In this document: piece by piece, positions 25,671-36,940 of the stretch
How positions within the stretch are numbered: the stretch's first letter is position 1
Layout: every line of letters begins with the position of its first letter
DNA from: Saxidomus purpurata
Lineage: Eukaryota; Mollusca; Bivalvia; Venerida; Veneridae
NCBI GenBank assembly: GCA_022818135.1
Contig: JAFMSR010000012.1
Coordinates: forward strand, 10,573,083 to 10,637,082
Direction: 5' to 3'
Length of the DNA stretch: 64,000 nucleotides
Program-made: the position numbers and the translations under genes
The notes under the pieces: model-generated
The model's database searches: none
The model's input: the letters and a program-made list of their open reading frames with translations, nothing else
What the model was told of the DNA's origin: nothing

Positions 25671-28600
25671 ATTATCTTCTAAGTGCGTCGTAAGTAAATT
25701 ATACATAAAAGTATTTGGCGGTTTAAACATCTACCATACGCATACCAAATGTCTCAAATTGAGTTTTCACAAATTTTCTTCTCCGGGGTAAGGGTTATAA
25801 TGGAATGACGACAATAATAATCAACCCACGCGTAAAATTGAGACGAAAAACATTTCTGTCAGTGCTTCCTACAAACTCACACATTCATATTAATGCTACC
25901 GATAACCAAATACATACACAGGGGACAGCCGGTAGGAAAATTTCCATAACTGTTGAACTTTTCTCCCTGGTTTTTCTAAGTGCAGAAGTAACAGAAGAAG
26001 TAATCTAATTCTTACATGTTTTAGGAAAACATGGGAAATGTCTATGAGTACATGATCGGTATGTCGACATTGTAACAAGATCATAATTTCTTAAAAAAAA
26101 CAACAAATGATTAACTTCCGAATGAAAAGGTTAATTGTACGATATTTTAAGCGATATTACGCCTTCCCCCATCCCCCACGTGACCATCATAATTTTCAGA
26201 AATACATTTAACACTTAATTTACTTAAAAATTTGGCAATATTGATGATTCTAAGAGTAAAAGTGATTCATATGAATCTAATATCATTTTCATTTTCATTT
26301 AAAACGATGAAAGTCTTTATTTTTCAATTTTGTACATTAACTTTCAAAACGATGTAACACTATCCTCTCTCAACCTGGAATAACAGTACAACAAAAAATA
26401 CGTTTATTTAGGTTCAAAGTAATTGAAACAATAAATGACCAAGTCTATATTTATCTGCAGCCATCATAGTATTCTTTCTAAATTATTAGTGTCAATTTAA
26501 GACGCAGCAAGTTTATAAAAAAGATAGTTACTCCTATAGTGTATTACTGAATACCATCTCTCCTACACAACGACAATTTCTATGCTAATAGGTATGACAT
26601 ATAAAGTGCTCAATTTAAACTGTAATTGCTGTCTTTTGTCTATATCCTTTCGCATAATAAATGCACTATCGTTGATACAGCGTGATTGGAAGATATCAGC
26701 CAATCAGCCACGTGATTGGAAGATATCAGCTAATCAGCCAATTTGTTTTCGCATAAAGGTCGACAACCGTGTGGTCGAACTGGACCACAGGTGTTCAAAG
26801 TAAAATAAGACATGCTTATACAAGATTAATTATTGAAACATATGCAAATGATCAATGTAATCTGCTTACGATATGGTCAAAATAAAGCTGACAGATTCCA
26901 CTAAAGCCCCATAAGCATCTTGACAAAATCTAATGAATAATGTTTAAATACAAATCACACAGTATCTGGGTTCATTGAGAGGTGAACTAACATATGACAG
27001 TATTATCCTTTAAATAGTAATATGTTCTTCTAAAATTCAGGCTCTGCAAATTCTGTGGGGATTTTATGAACATATATCAAGTTGAGTTTGTTCTTTTTTC
27101 TATGTTGGTGCAGAAATAAGGACAGTTATTTTTTATTTTTCCTGTAGGTACTTAGATGTACAGGCGAACTTGGAAACATTTGATGTTCACTTCCGCCCTA
27201 AGACATTTTTATGAGTACGTATATTTTGTACAAAGACAGTTAATAAAAACCTTAAACCCTTCAGTAGCCATCGTTAATAATAGTTAATAAATTAACAGCA
27301 ACAAAATAACATTTATTACTTTGTTAAACAGGAAATATAAAATATTCCACATAAAAATCAGAATTCTGCAAATGCTTTAAATCTACTGTCTCAGGCAGAT
27401 CTTCACATGTATTATATTCAGACTTACTTTGCGAAAATTTTGAATAGAAGTTACCATAATTCTATACTATTTTCCAGGCTGTCTGCGATGTATATCCAAT
27501 AGTATTAACGGTAGCAAATACCTTAAGTTTGTTTCTGCAGAGCAAGGTAACTGCAGGACAAAAATAATTGAGATTTGACTTTATAATAAATTCTTGTTCA
27601 TTGTTTCCGGAGACAATGTGTAACGTCTGACTTCTTACATCAAAGAAATGGGTTATTTTGCTAGCTATAAGATCTTTATTTATTAGTTCCTACTGGAAAT
27701 CGAACCTCCAATCTCCGTGTAGACAAATTCGCATGCACAGATACGGTCATAAGATTCCATATTTAACACACTCAAACAACAATATATCTATCATCAATAT
27801 AAAATTACCATGTGATATTATACTTCTATCCTGCTGTAAGCAAAATGCAATATCCTTGCTTATGACGTACTGCAAATTAGCTTTCTTATTGACAACATCG
27901 TTATTGTATGGCGGTCATATAAAGCATTGGCCTTTAATGACGTTGTTACTGTGTAGCTATGAAAAAGAAATGTCGATTTGGTTATATTGTTTTTGGTAGT
28001 TTCTGGAATTTCAATCAGATAACCTTTCAAGATTTTCCGAGCAAATGTTTATTTACATCGTCTCGTAAATTGCTGTTAACTTTTCTGATAGAAAAAGTGG
28101 TTAGAAATTGGAGACTGTTTACAATGAATTAAATCACATACATTGTACTTGATTTGGAAATGACGCCCCGAATTTTCAGTACAAATGTCATATACTATCC
28201 CTCTCTGAAAGGGCGACACAAAAACGGTGTATAAAACAGTGTCACAAATTAAACAAACAAAAAAGACATCCTCTTATAAATAACTTTTCTAAATTAAATT
28301 CATCTGGGAAGGAACCAATGTGTAACGTTGGTTCATCTTGAACAAATGGAGACTTTTATACAAGTTAGGCATCTTACCACTACGTCATTGTCTTTACAAT
28401 GTGAACTTCAGTTGGTGAAATGTATTTGTTCGAAACGATAATCAACTGAAATCACGAAAACACACCCGAACGTAACCGAAGATATTGAGGAAATTTACTG
28501 TGTGCCAGGTAAATAGTGACAGGTAAATAGTGTTGCACATCACCAAATTACTCAAACGTCAATTTTTTAAAGGTCTTTGCCAGGGTTGAATTTTAGTCAC

Positions 28601-28870
28601 TAAAGTTTTTAAAGCCATGTCAGTTGATTGTCGGATAAATGCTGATGATTAACTGGAAAAAACCCACTCCGGATATATTTACTGCTATATTACAATAAAA
28701 TTATGAACACATCTCTTAATTAATTCCATAATTATACACATTGGTGAGCATTGCCTAGCGACAAAGAAATTCGTCCAACTACTGGACTTTATTCCGAGTA
28801 AATGCGCTGTTATATATAGACGGGAAAGCGATTTTACTTTTGAGCAATACAGCGGTTTATCGCAAATTCA
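25671..28870. other. Mostly unique non-coding DNA
   Basis: Apart from the 30-bp duplication at 26,681 and two aggtaaatagtg repeats at 28,507-28,533, nothing is recognised. A 113-codon plus frame at 27,658 shows no domain or signal. Confidence 0.4.
26681..26740. repeat. 30-bp tandem duplication
   Basis: cgtgattggaagatatcagc plus ten more bases is repeated immediately, with one C/T difference. Each unit holds two inverted CCAAT-type pentamers (attgg and ccaat). Confidence 0.8.
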
Positions 28871-28990
28871 TCATCTATCAATATACTAACCGGGTTGAAT
28901 CCCAACCAGTGCCCAAGTATTGGTAGTGTCCTTATGCAAGACACAGATACTTGTAATTCCACAATGCCTCTCACTCTCTTTAAGGTTGTT
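28870..28990 (+). mobile_element. SINE fragment related to the 17.6-kb copy
   Basis: Contains a B-box-like gggttgaatcccaacc followed by gtagtgtccttatgcaagac and a diverged gtaattccacaatgcc region, collinear with the SINE at 17,560-17,826 in the opposite orientation. The head's 5' half is missing. Confidence 0.55.
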
Positions 28991-29489
28991 CGCAACCGAG
29001 AGAAAATAACTTAGTATAGATTATTATAATCATAACCGGTATGTCGCTAGAAAGTAAAGGCCATTTCCTGACTATATAATATTCACCAAAAAGATAATAA
29101 TGGAATGGTTTGATTAAAGATATTCATTTACTTATATAACAATGGCCAACACTTATAAAATATTATCGTTATATTCCCCAATCTTAATAGGATAATATAC
29201 GACAGAAATGTATGGAATGATATTTAGGTAAAAATTACACAATGCCTGCTTACTGTTACAATTTACTCATTGACACTGCTATTGTTCTTATTATTGGTAC
29301 AGTTATTATGCATGCTTGCACTTTCATCACGCTTGTTGACAATGATACCATGCTTGCTGGAAGTTACAACTTGTATGTTGTTTAGGCCATGATGCCTTTT
29401 TCATATTTTCATTTGACTGAATGACAGTGCAATCTAGCGTAATGGTTTATTTCATCATGCTGCGGTTATCTTGGTTAATTTGAAATGCA

Positions 29490-30346
29490 TCCAAGAACAA
29501 CAAGAAACATGGCAATGCCACGAAACCAGGTTTTCAAAAAGTGTTCTATTCAAGTACAAAGAGACATGAAATAATATATCATATCTTTTAAATTACCTCC
29601 AAAGAGATATGACCTTTGACTGCCAAATCAAGTTAAAATCATGTAAACAGGATTTTCAAGTAAGTCACTGTGACCTTGACCTTGGAGCCAGCCATGCGGA
29701 ACATGCGTTCTGCACGTCATCTTGATGTGGTAAACATTGTCTGAAGTTTCATCAAAATTCTTCAAAGGGTTGAAGAGTTACAGAGCGGACAGGATTTTCA
29801 ATGTTAAGTCACTGTGACCTTGACCTTGGAGCCAGCCATGCGGAACATGCGTTCGCACGTCATCTTGATGTGGTAAACATTTGTCTAAGTTTCATCAAAA
29901 TTCTTCAAAGGGTTGAAGAGTTACAGAGCGGACAGGATTTTCAATGTTAATGTCACTTGACCTTGACCTTGGAGCCAGCCATGCGGAACATGCGTTCTGC
30001 ACGTCATCTTGATGTGGTAAACATTTGTCTGAAGTTTCATCAAAATTCTTCAAAGGGTTGAAGAGTTACAGAGCGGACAGGATTTTCAATGTTAATGTCA
30101 CTGTGACCTTGACCTTGGAGCCAGCCATGCGGAACATGCGTTCTGCACGTCATCTTGATGTGGTAAACATTTGTCTGAAGTTTCATCAAAATTCTTCAAA
30201 GGGTTGAAGAGTTACAGAGCGGACACAATTTCGTTTGACGCCCGCCCATCCGCCCATCCGCCCATCCGCCCATCCGCCCATCCGCCCATCCGCCCGCCAT
30301 ACCCCAATCTAATAACCAGGATTTTCAAAATTGAAAACCTGGTTAA
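29490..30346. repeat. Minisatellite, 143-147 bp unit, four near-identical copies
   Basis: ggagccagccatgcggaac recurs at 29,684, 29,828, 29,971 and 30,118. Units differ only by small indels. The block starts aacaagaaacatggcaatgc, runs into a ccgcccat octamer array (30,241-30,296), and closes with an aaccaggattttca / tgaaaacctggtt hairpin (30,316-30,345). The frames at 30,025 and 30,171 are copies of one another for this reason. Confidence 0.85.
30241..30296. repeat. Microsatellite (CCGCCCAT)n
   Basis: About six perfect octamers, GC-rich against an AT-rich background. Confidence 0.9.
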
Positions 30347-30790
30347 AAATACCCGAAGTGATCAACCAGTATGGAAAATGTTATCAGGCACTAGGCAAAA
30401 TAGAACTAAGCATAATGTCATTTCAAAATTATGTCACATTTTGATAACAGGGGGCGCTATGTTCTAGTCGTGTTTTTCCGTAATTTGAAAAATTATTTGC
30501 CGGAAAGATTATCGTGGATATCCGAATATGTATAATGTTAAAAAAACAAACAGATTTCCACTTTCATTTTCACTATATTTATATAATGTCCAATCCTTCT
30601 TTAACACTCCTGCCCCTCGGTTACAACACATAACATAACTCCTGTATGGGAAAGCTGGATGCTAAAAACACGGCAATTTCCCCTCCCATTCCGAGTTCCC
30701 CTACGGTGTGAAGGCAATGATTGCAATTGACTGGTGCAGAATAGCACTTCCGACGGTATACTACTCTACTATGCCCAAAAAACCTATTGA

Positions 30791-30941
30791 AGTAAATCCT
30801 GGGTGAGAAAATACCAAGGTCCCTCCTGGGGCTCAAACCCCGGACCTCGTGATCTGAAGGCGGACACTCAACCACGTTGCTAAAGGGTTAACCCAACAGC
30901 AAGGCTGTTGGAAGTGGCCTATAAACCTACAATCACTACAC
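30791..30941 (-). mobile_element. SINE-like unit 1 (tRNA-like on minus strand)
   Basis: Read on the minus strand it contains an A-box-like tagcaacgtggttgagtgt and a B-box-like ccggggtttgagcccc. A nearly identical unit lies at 31,039-31,190 in the same orientation. Inside the 29,211-31,598 element. Confidence 0.6.
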
Positions 30942-31038
30942 TTCTCCCTCTTTTACTTTTCAGAGCTGCTAGATAGCTCTCCAGATTGACCCTCCATGCT
31001 CCCCGAATGAGTCCGTCAAACACTTCTGACACCATTAA

Positions 31039-31190
31039 AGTAAATCCTGGGTGAGGAAAATACCAAGGTCCCTCCTGGGGCTCAAACCCCGGACCTTGTG
31101 ATCTGAAGGCGGACACTCAGCCACGTCGCTAAAGGGTTAACCCAACAGCAAGGCTGTTGGAAGTGGCCTATAAACCTACAATCACTACAC
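31039..31190 (-). mobile_element. SINE-like unit 2
   Basis: Differs from unit 1 by one inserted base and a handful of substitutions (for example cttgtg against ctcgtg). The 248-base offset could reflect a tandem duplication or two insertions. Confidence 0.6.
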
Positions 31191-31604
31191 TATTTACAAC
31201 AGAGACAAAACATAACTTGTATTGGTCTTTAACATTATGCTTACTTTCAACTTGCTTAGTGGCTGATTGCATCTTTCATTTTGTGTGGTCACATCGTGTG
31301 TTTTGTTCTAGGAGCATTATAACTGTGCAATGTTGAAATATCAAAGCTTATATATACAGTCCCGGCATGTTGAAATATTTCATTACGCTACATTGCACTG
31401 TCATTCAGCCATGTAGACATCAGGGACTAAACACCAAACAAGTTGTAACTTAAAGCAATCATGTTTTCATTGTCAACAAGCGTGATGAAAGTGCAAGCAT
31501 GCATAATGACTGTACCAATAAGCACAATAGCAGTGTCAATGAGTAAATTGTAACAGTAAGCAGGCATTGTGTAATTTTTACCTAAATATCATTCCATAGA
31601 AATG

Positions 31605-33340
31605 CACCATGGCAATAATTTAATCAGTAAAAAATACCTTTGCCAGAGGACCTTTTCATCCCATATTCTACTGAATTATTAATTATTACGAATCAGAGAA
31701 ATTTCCGGCAAATTAAAAAAATTCCAATAGGTCTTCGGAAGTGTTTAAAAGAGAAAAAGAAACCCGCTGGGCGATCAAATAATCGTGCACCAAATGTGAT
31801 TCGGCCAGATAAACGATGCATTTATGCGTTTACAGCAAATAATGTCTGACATATTTTACTAGCGCCTATTTTACCTTTTCGCATTAACACAATTAATACT
31901 CATTTAGGAAGACTAAATGCGAGTACAAGATTACCTGCCACGAACTCGACTGAAAATAGTTCAATATGGCCAGTTGTTAAATCAGATACGACTTTTGGAT
32001 TGGGAATACCCTGCTTACAGCCCTACCTGGTTGTATATTTATTCATTTATTCATTTACTTATTAGAGAAAGAGAGAGGGAGGGGGGCGGGGGGCAGGGGG
32101 CAGAGTTATCTGCAGATGGTTATCTAAATAGCGTACCGACCAATAACCAATAAACTCATAATCTTTTGTATAACTTTTTTTCTGAGAGAACGTAAGAATC
32201 TCTTGACTATATATTGGCCATTTTGAGACTGAGTTCCGGTCTAACCAGATTTATTAATAAAACAGAGATTTCAGACTGAACTTTTTTAATTCTTAGGGCT
32301 GTACCTGAAATGGATAAAATTTCATAATTTAACAGATATTTCTATCAATAATTGAATCATGAACGAGAAAGTAATTATATACATGCATTATTAACAAACG
32401 ACCATAGGTTCTGTTTGCTATACATATTCAAAGCAATCATCACCAACCATTAAGTCTGTATTTACATTTCTTTAATAACATCAGAGGCAGATATAACAAT
32501 AAAGTATATTTGCGAAAACATAAACCCATCACTAATTGGACATGGTCAGATAAACAAATCACTCGGCAAATACTCATTTTCGCTTATATCAACCGGTCAT
32601 AGTCTTTATCTGTTCTTAGCATGCAAAGTGCATTTGTACCTGTCATACGGTCTATTGGAAGAAAGATCAAGGAATTGTAAGAATGTAATAAAGTACCTCG
32701 AAATGAAATCATTATTTTGTTTAAGGAGAAATTCCGATAAAATGCAGCTGCTGGAATTTTTTGGGGAGAAAACATAAGGTGCTTACATGTTCTTAGCTAT
32801 AATTACCATCAGTGCTCAACCACTTTATAGAAAAAATTATTAAACACAGTGCCTACAGCAAAACAATTTTTAGGCGAACTTCTGTCATTTTCTTAATTAT
32901 ATATAAAATGTTGTCACTCTAAAAATCCATTACTGAACTGGAAAAAGTTTTATGCTTCTGGTCTTAATTTGTCAACGTGCTCAGTCTCTGAAGATTAGCA
33001 GCAAACGCATTAACGACATTATAACACCGGTTTTACGCCGTGATAAAAAAATGGTAATTCTTAAGTTAACCAAATAATTTTCGCCAGAATGTTACGAATA
33101 AGCGAAGCAATATCATTTAATAGAATTTTTGTTTTAAATTAAATTGCGATAAAAAATTTCATAAATCATTGTCAAGAATATTAAATCTTCAACGGCCCGC
33201 GCCTTTTCTCTTAAATTTTCCAGGAAAACGAGACAAAGTGAATGCTTTAGGACACCCTTGGGTGTCTTTAACTGATGATCTTGAACTGTCCATGCATTCA
33301 ATATCATCTACTTCAATTATTCAGCAAAATAGGCCATACC
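31605..33340. other. Non-coding DNA, nothing recognised
   Basis: No repeat or gene stands out. A purine-rich gggaggggggcggggggc patch lies at about 32,078. Confidence 0.4.
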
Positions 33341-33342
33341 AC

Positions 33343-33344
<2 letters not shown>

Positions 33345-33400
<56 letters not shown>
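33345..33400. repeat. Microsatellite (GA)28
   Basis: Uninterrupted GA dinucleotides for 56 bases. They create a spurious Arg-Glu run in one frame. Confidence 0.95.
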
Positions 33401-33404
<4 letters not shown>

Positions 33405-33791
33405 AAACCCTTAAGGCCTTACAGGGACGTAATAAACATAACATCAGGCAACTTTTTATCGAATGTTGACTCTGACAAAACTTTGACTGATTTGACTGTT
33501 GGTCAGTGCTGTGTTTATGGAGTCTTAAAGGAGTACTTCATTTGTTGTTTCTTGCATATCGGATCGGCATTTCCGGTGATTTTGCCCATACCGGAAAAAC
33601 CTGTCTGCCATTCTCCTATGCCAGACGACTCTCGTGAATTACTTATGACGTAACGTTATAAACATTGTGACGTCAATTTCCCAAACACAACGTCGGAAAA
33701 TCGTTTGTTTTTCATAATAATTCATCATTTTGATAAGTTTGCATTTAGAAATCTACTTTAAAGTGCAAGACGGCATGCAAGAAAAAGTTTC

Positions 33792-33930
33792 CATCATGAG
33801 ACACTTGCCTCTGATGGAAATATCCGTCATCTCGGGTAACTGTTTTTACGGGAACTCGACAGAGCCTCGTTCCCGCCAAAGCAGTTACCCTCGGTGACGG
33901 ATATTTCGATTTGAACCTCGTGCTCATGAC
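33792..33930. repeat. Foldback (MITE-like) element
   Basis: Three nested inverted pairs: catcatgag/ctcatgac outside, 26-base arms at 33,817-33,842 and 33,882-33,907 (gaaatatccgtcatctcggg against ctcggtgacggatatttc), and cgggaac/gttcccg inside. The whole segment folds into one hairpin. Confidence 0.75.
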
Positions 33931-34740
33931 AGAAACTATTAATCTTTCGAAGACTTTGCATGTTAAATATATTCTTAGAAATGTCTCTTGGCATCATTTA
34001 AGCAGCTAAACATATTACATTACTGTTTATAGTCACACACTGTCACGTACACAGAAAAACCTTCATAATTATGACGGCCATAAATCCTCTTTCGCGAAAA
34101 TTAATCGAGCTCAAGTAAAGTTACTATAAAGCAAACATAATTAAAGTGTATAAAACGCCTTATACACCGGTAGTATATTATATCAAAAGGTACAATTTGA
34201 CACAAATCAATCATATACAAAATTGATTAATACTTGCGTACAGTGCGTACAATACCTTGCCTAAAAGAACATTTCATGTAATTTGTTAATCTCCACTTCT
34301 TTAAAGTCTCACACGAGACTGTGCAAGTGTCAGCATACAGCTACAAGTTTATATTAACAAGATCATAAAAGTAGCATCTGTATTAAAACTAAAGGACGAA
34401 AGCAATAAAAGATCGTCGCCTTGGCTTCTACTCGTAATTGTTACATTAAGGAACACTCGGAAGTTTGTCAACAGCTCATTAAACACTAACCTTGAGGTGC
34501 AACAGGTTTTAGACGCATTAAGATTCGAAAGACTTTTTTTAAAGAATTTCAAAAATGTAGGATTTCGTAAGAAATGCAGATCAATATAAAGATAATTAAG
34601 GTAAAGCCCGAGATCAATTTAACAACATGAAAAACGTCCTAGACCATTTTAACCACATGAGAAAATACTCACCATGTTCAAACCGTATGAAAAAACTTCT
34701 TTCAAAGAAGACAAATTCACACAAAATCACAAAACATATA

Positions 34741-34776
34741 ATCACGGACCTATATACACATATATAGGTCCGTGAT
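34741..34776. repeat. Perfect 16-bp palindrome with 4-nt loop
   Basis: atcacggacctatata, then caca, then tatataggtccgtgat: no mismatch. Single arms recur at 7,268 (cacggacctatat), 13,308 (variant) and 55,018 (tgtatataggtccgtgac). Confidence 0.85.
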
Positions 34777-34809
34777 ATAATGGAACTCAATTTAAACGGA
34801 AATAACAAA

Positions 34810-36830
34810 GGGAATTATTCTATTTTATCAAAATACGTTTATACAGACACCATAGAGAGAGGAAGAGAAATGTCTGAGCGAATTAAATAACTGCTGGAGC
34901 CTAGATTTGTTTCATAATTTTTGCATATCAACATACGTTCTTCATGTATAAAATACGTAACCTTGTATTATAGAATGGCACTTTATACATTTAAATATGT
35001 ATCAATTAAACTATATGCTCACATGTTTTTCGCATTAGTTTATCAAAATATTTGCCATAAATTGCTATGCGATATCAAACCGTCATACGTACTATAAAAA
35101 GCGACAGGACATAAAATAAATCACGTTTTGAGCACATGCTGGCAAAAACATTCTTCTGCACAAACTGTCAGTATCTAAAAAAGGAATGTTTAGGTGATAT
35201 TTTTTAAAGACACGCATCTACAAGGTAAGATTTTTTTGTTTTCATAGAAACTGCTCTTAATACGAATGGCCAAAAAAGTTTCTTTTGAACGCCTAATCTT
35301 TTGCGTAGCTTTAAGTATTAATTCCGTACGTCATACCCACGCTTCTCCGGAAACTTGCAAACAATATTCAATGACCCGAACCTTTACTTTCTGAAGACTG
35401 GGTCTATTAAATCACTACAGCCGGACAACTGAGCATTTCTGTTTACGTATAAAGCGATGATAATCCGAACGCGGCAAAATTTTACATACATTGTAACTAG
35501 CTGATGTCAAAAACAGAAATTGTAGTACAAACATGAAGAGAAACAATTTAAACCGAGTTTGGCCAGGTTCAGTAATGCAACATATTTACTTTGTCAAAAT
35601 ATATGTACTACATCAGGAAGAACGTTGTTATAAAACCGTGACCAAGGCGAATTACAGTGCTATATACATTACCGTAATGCTTTTGTAGTAATAGATAAAC
35701 TTTGAAACTGGCTCACAAAGGTTGAACTTGGATCAAACTAGGCAGAAATAAAAATGACTTAACACTTATGACAAGGCCTACTATTCGTTTTGATAAATAA
35801 TTGAAAGTATATTCTCTTATCCAGACACATCCATCTGGAAGCAATAGCGGATTGTCGTTGTTGAGTTAATGGTCTCTTTGGACTAAGTGTTTTATCTCTA
35901 CTAAAGGTTCATTACTAAGAGTAAATCGAATTTTCTGATAAATCTGGAATTGTAACAGGGAAATATAGTTTGAAACTGGCTTCTAAAACTTTACAATAAC
36001 CGCGGAGTATTTCCCTGTTTAAAATACTGCTGCACAAAAACAAGTAAATGTTTTTGTATTTCCCTAGATTGACCTGGGTGGTCTTTTTGTCCTACTTTCG
36101 ATTTATTGCATGCTGTAAACAGTCAGATATATACGTTGCACATCATTGGAAGTTAAGTTCTTTCAACTATAATTCAAAATAGGCATGTTTATTCGTATAT
36201 AAACGATTTCCAGCCTCTTTCTGTGAGCCTTCTGGAAAATTACAAAGATATTTGAAAACTGGAAAACCTACTTCTTTTTTTTTTGAAAAACTCAAATTTT
36301 CAACACAATATGGTCACATTCTATGCAGTTTGTCATATTAATACTTCTAAGAAGACGCTCGTTGATTTGATTTGGTTTTAATAATGGACCTTTAAGAAAT
36401 CGTCGAGTGCCATCGAGTAAATTTGTAATTCAATGAAAATCAATACTGTTTTTTTTCGGCGCAGCTTTATTAAGCTCGCTTTTGATTAAAATGACCAATA
36501 CAATGTAAAACATTTTTTGGATTAACATACTTACTCTGTAAGGCACCATACCACACGAAAAGTCAATGAAATTCTCTTGCTGAATGGTTTTATAATTTTA
36601 GTATGTAAACAGTTCGTGTATCTTTCTATGAAGTAAACATAATATTTATGTTGTTACCTCTATAACCAATGTTAATTATGAGTGTAGAGTAATTACACTT
36701 TCTCAACTAATGTTAACGACCATTATTTCGAGTAACATATTTGACAAGAAAACAAGGATTAAGTTTGTATTTCTGATGCACATATCATGGATTCGGACTT
36801 AATCAAATTTGGGGGGAAGGGAAATCTAGT
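34810..36830. other. Non-coding DNA, nothing recognised
   Basis: AT-rich, no open frame of note, no clear repeats. Confidence 0.4.
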
Positions 36831-36832
36831 AG

Positions 36833-36940
36833 CGGCCGGTTGGCAAAGTCAGGAGAGCATTTGCCCTGTAAGCGAAGGGTCCCGCGTTCGAGTCCAGGTC
36901 GGGGCGCACATTTTGCTCACCCTGTGACATTTAGCATCCT
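36833..36940 (+). mobile_element. tRNA-like SINE head
   Basis: A box ggttggcaaagtcaggagagc and B box cgcgttcgagtcc, with an anticodon-arm-like tttgccctgtaagcgaa between. The acceptor-stem halves do not pair, so it is not an intact tRNA. The central string gagcatttgccctgtaagc recurs at 59,188. A further tttgctcaccctgtgacat follows the head. Confidence 0.6.

Larger units (their letters stand above)
29211..31598. mobile_element. 2.39-kb non-autonomous element with long terminal inverted repeats
   Basis: The left end (29,211 onward, tatggaatgatatttaggta) is repeated inverted at the right end (ending 31,598, cctaaatatcattccata) for about 230 bases. Both arms include cttgcactttcatcacgctt and tactcattgacactgc. 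The 6-base string gaaatg flanks both ends (29,205-29,210; 31,599-31,604), as expected of a target duplication. No transposase frame lies inside; the centre holds a minisatellite and two SINE-like units. The superfamily cannot be assigned from sequence alone. Confidence 0.8.

Noticed and set aside
33169..33414. 81-codon plus frame ending in an Arg-Glu run
   Set aside because: The run is the GA microsatellite; the rest shows no recognisable feature.
36833..36910. Intact tRNA gene
   Set aside because: A and B boxes are present but acceptor halves do not pair; the central part recurs as SINE debris at 59.2 kb. The same reasoning removed 17,750-17,826 and 50,956-51,019.
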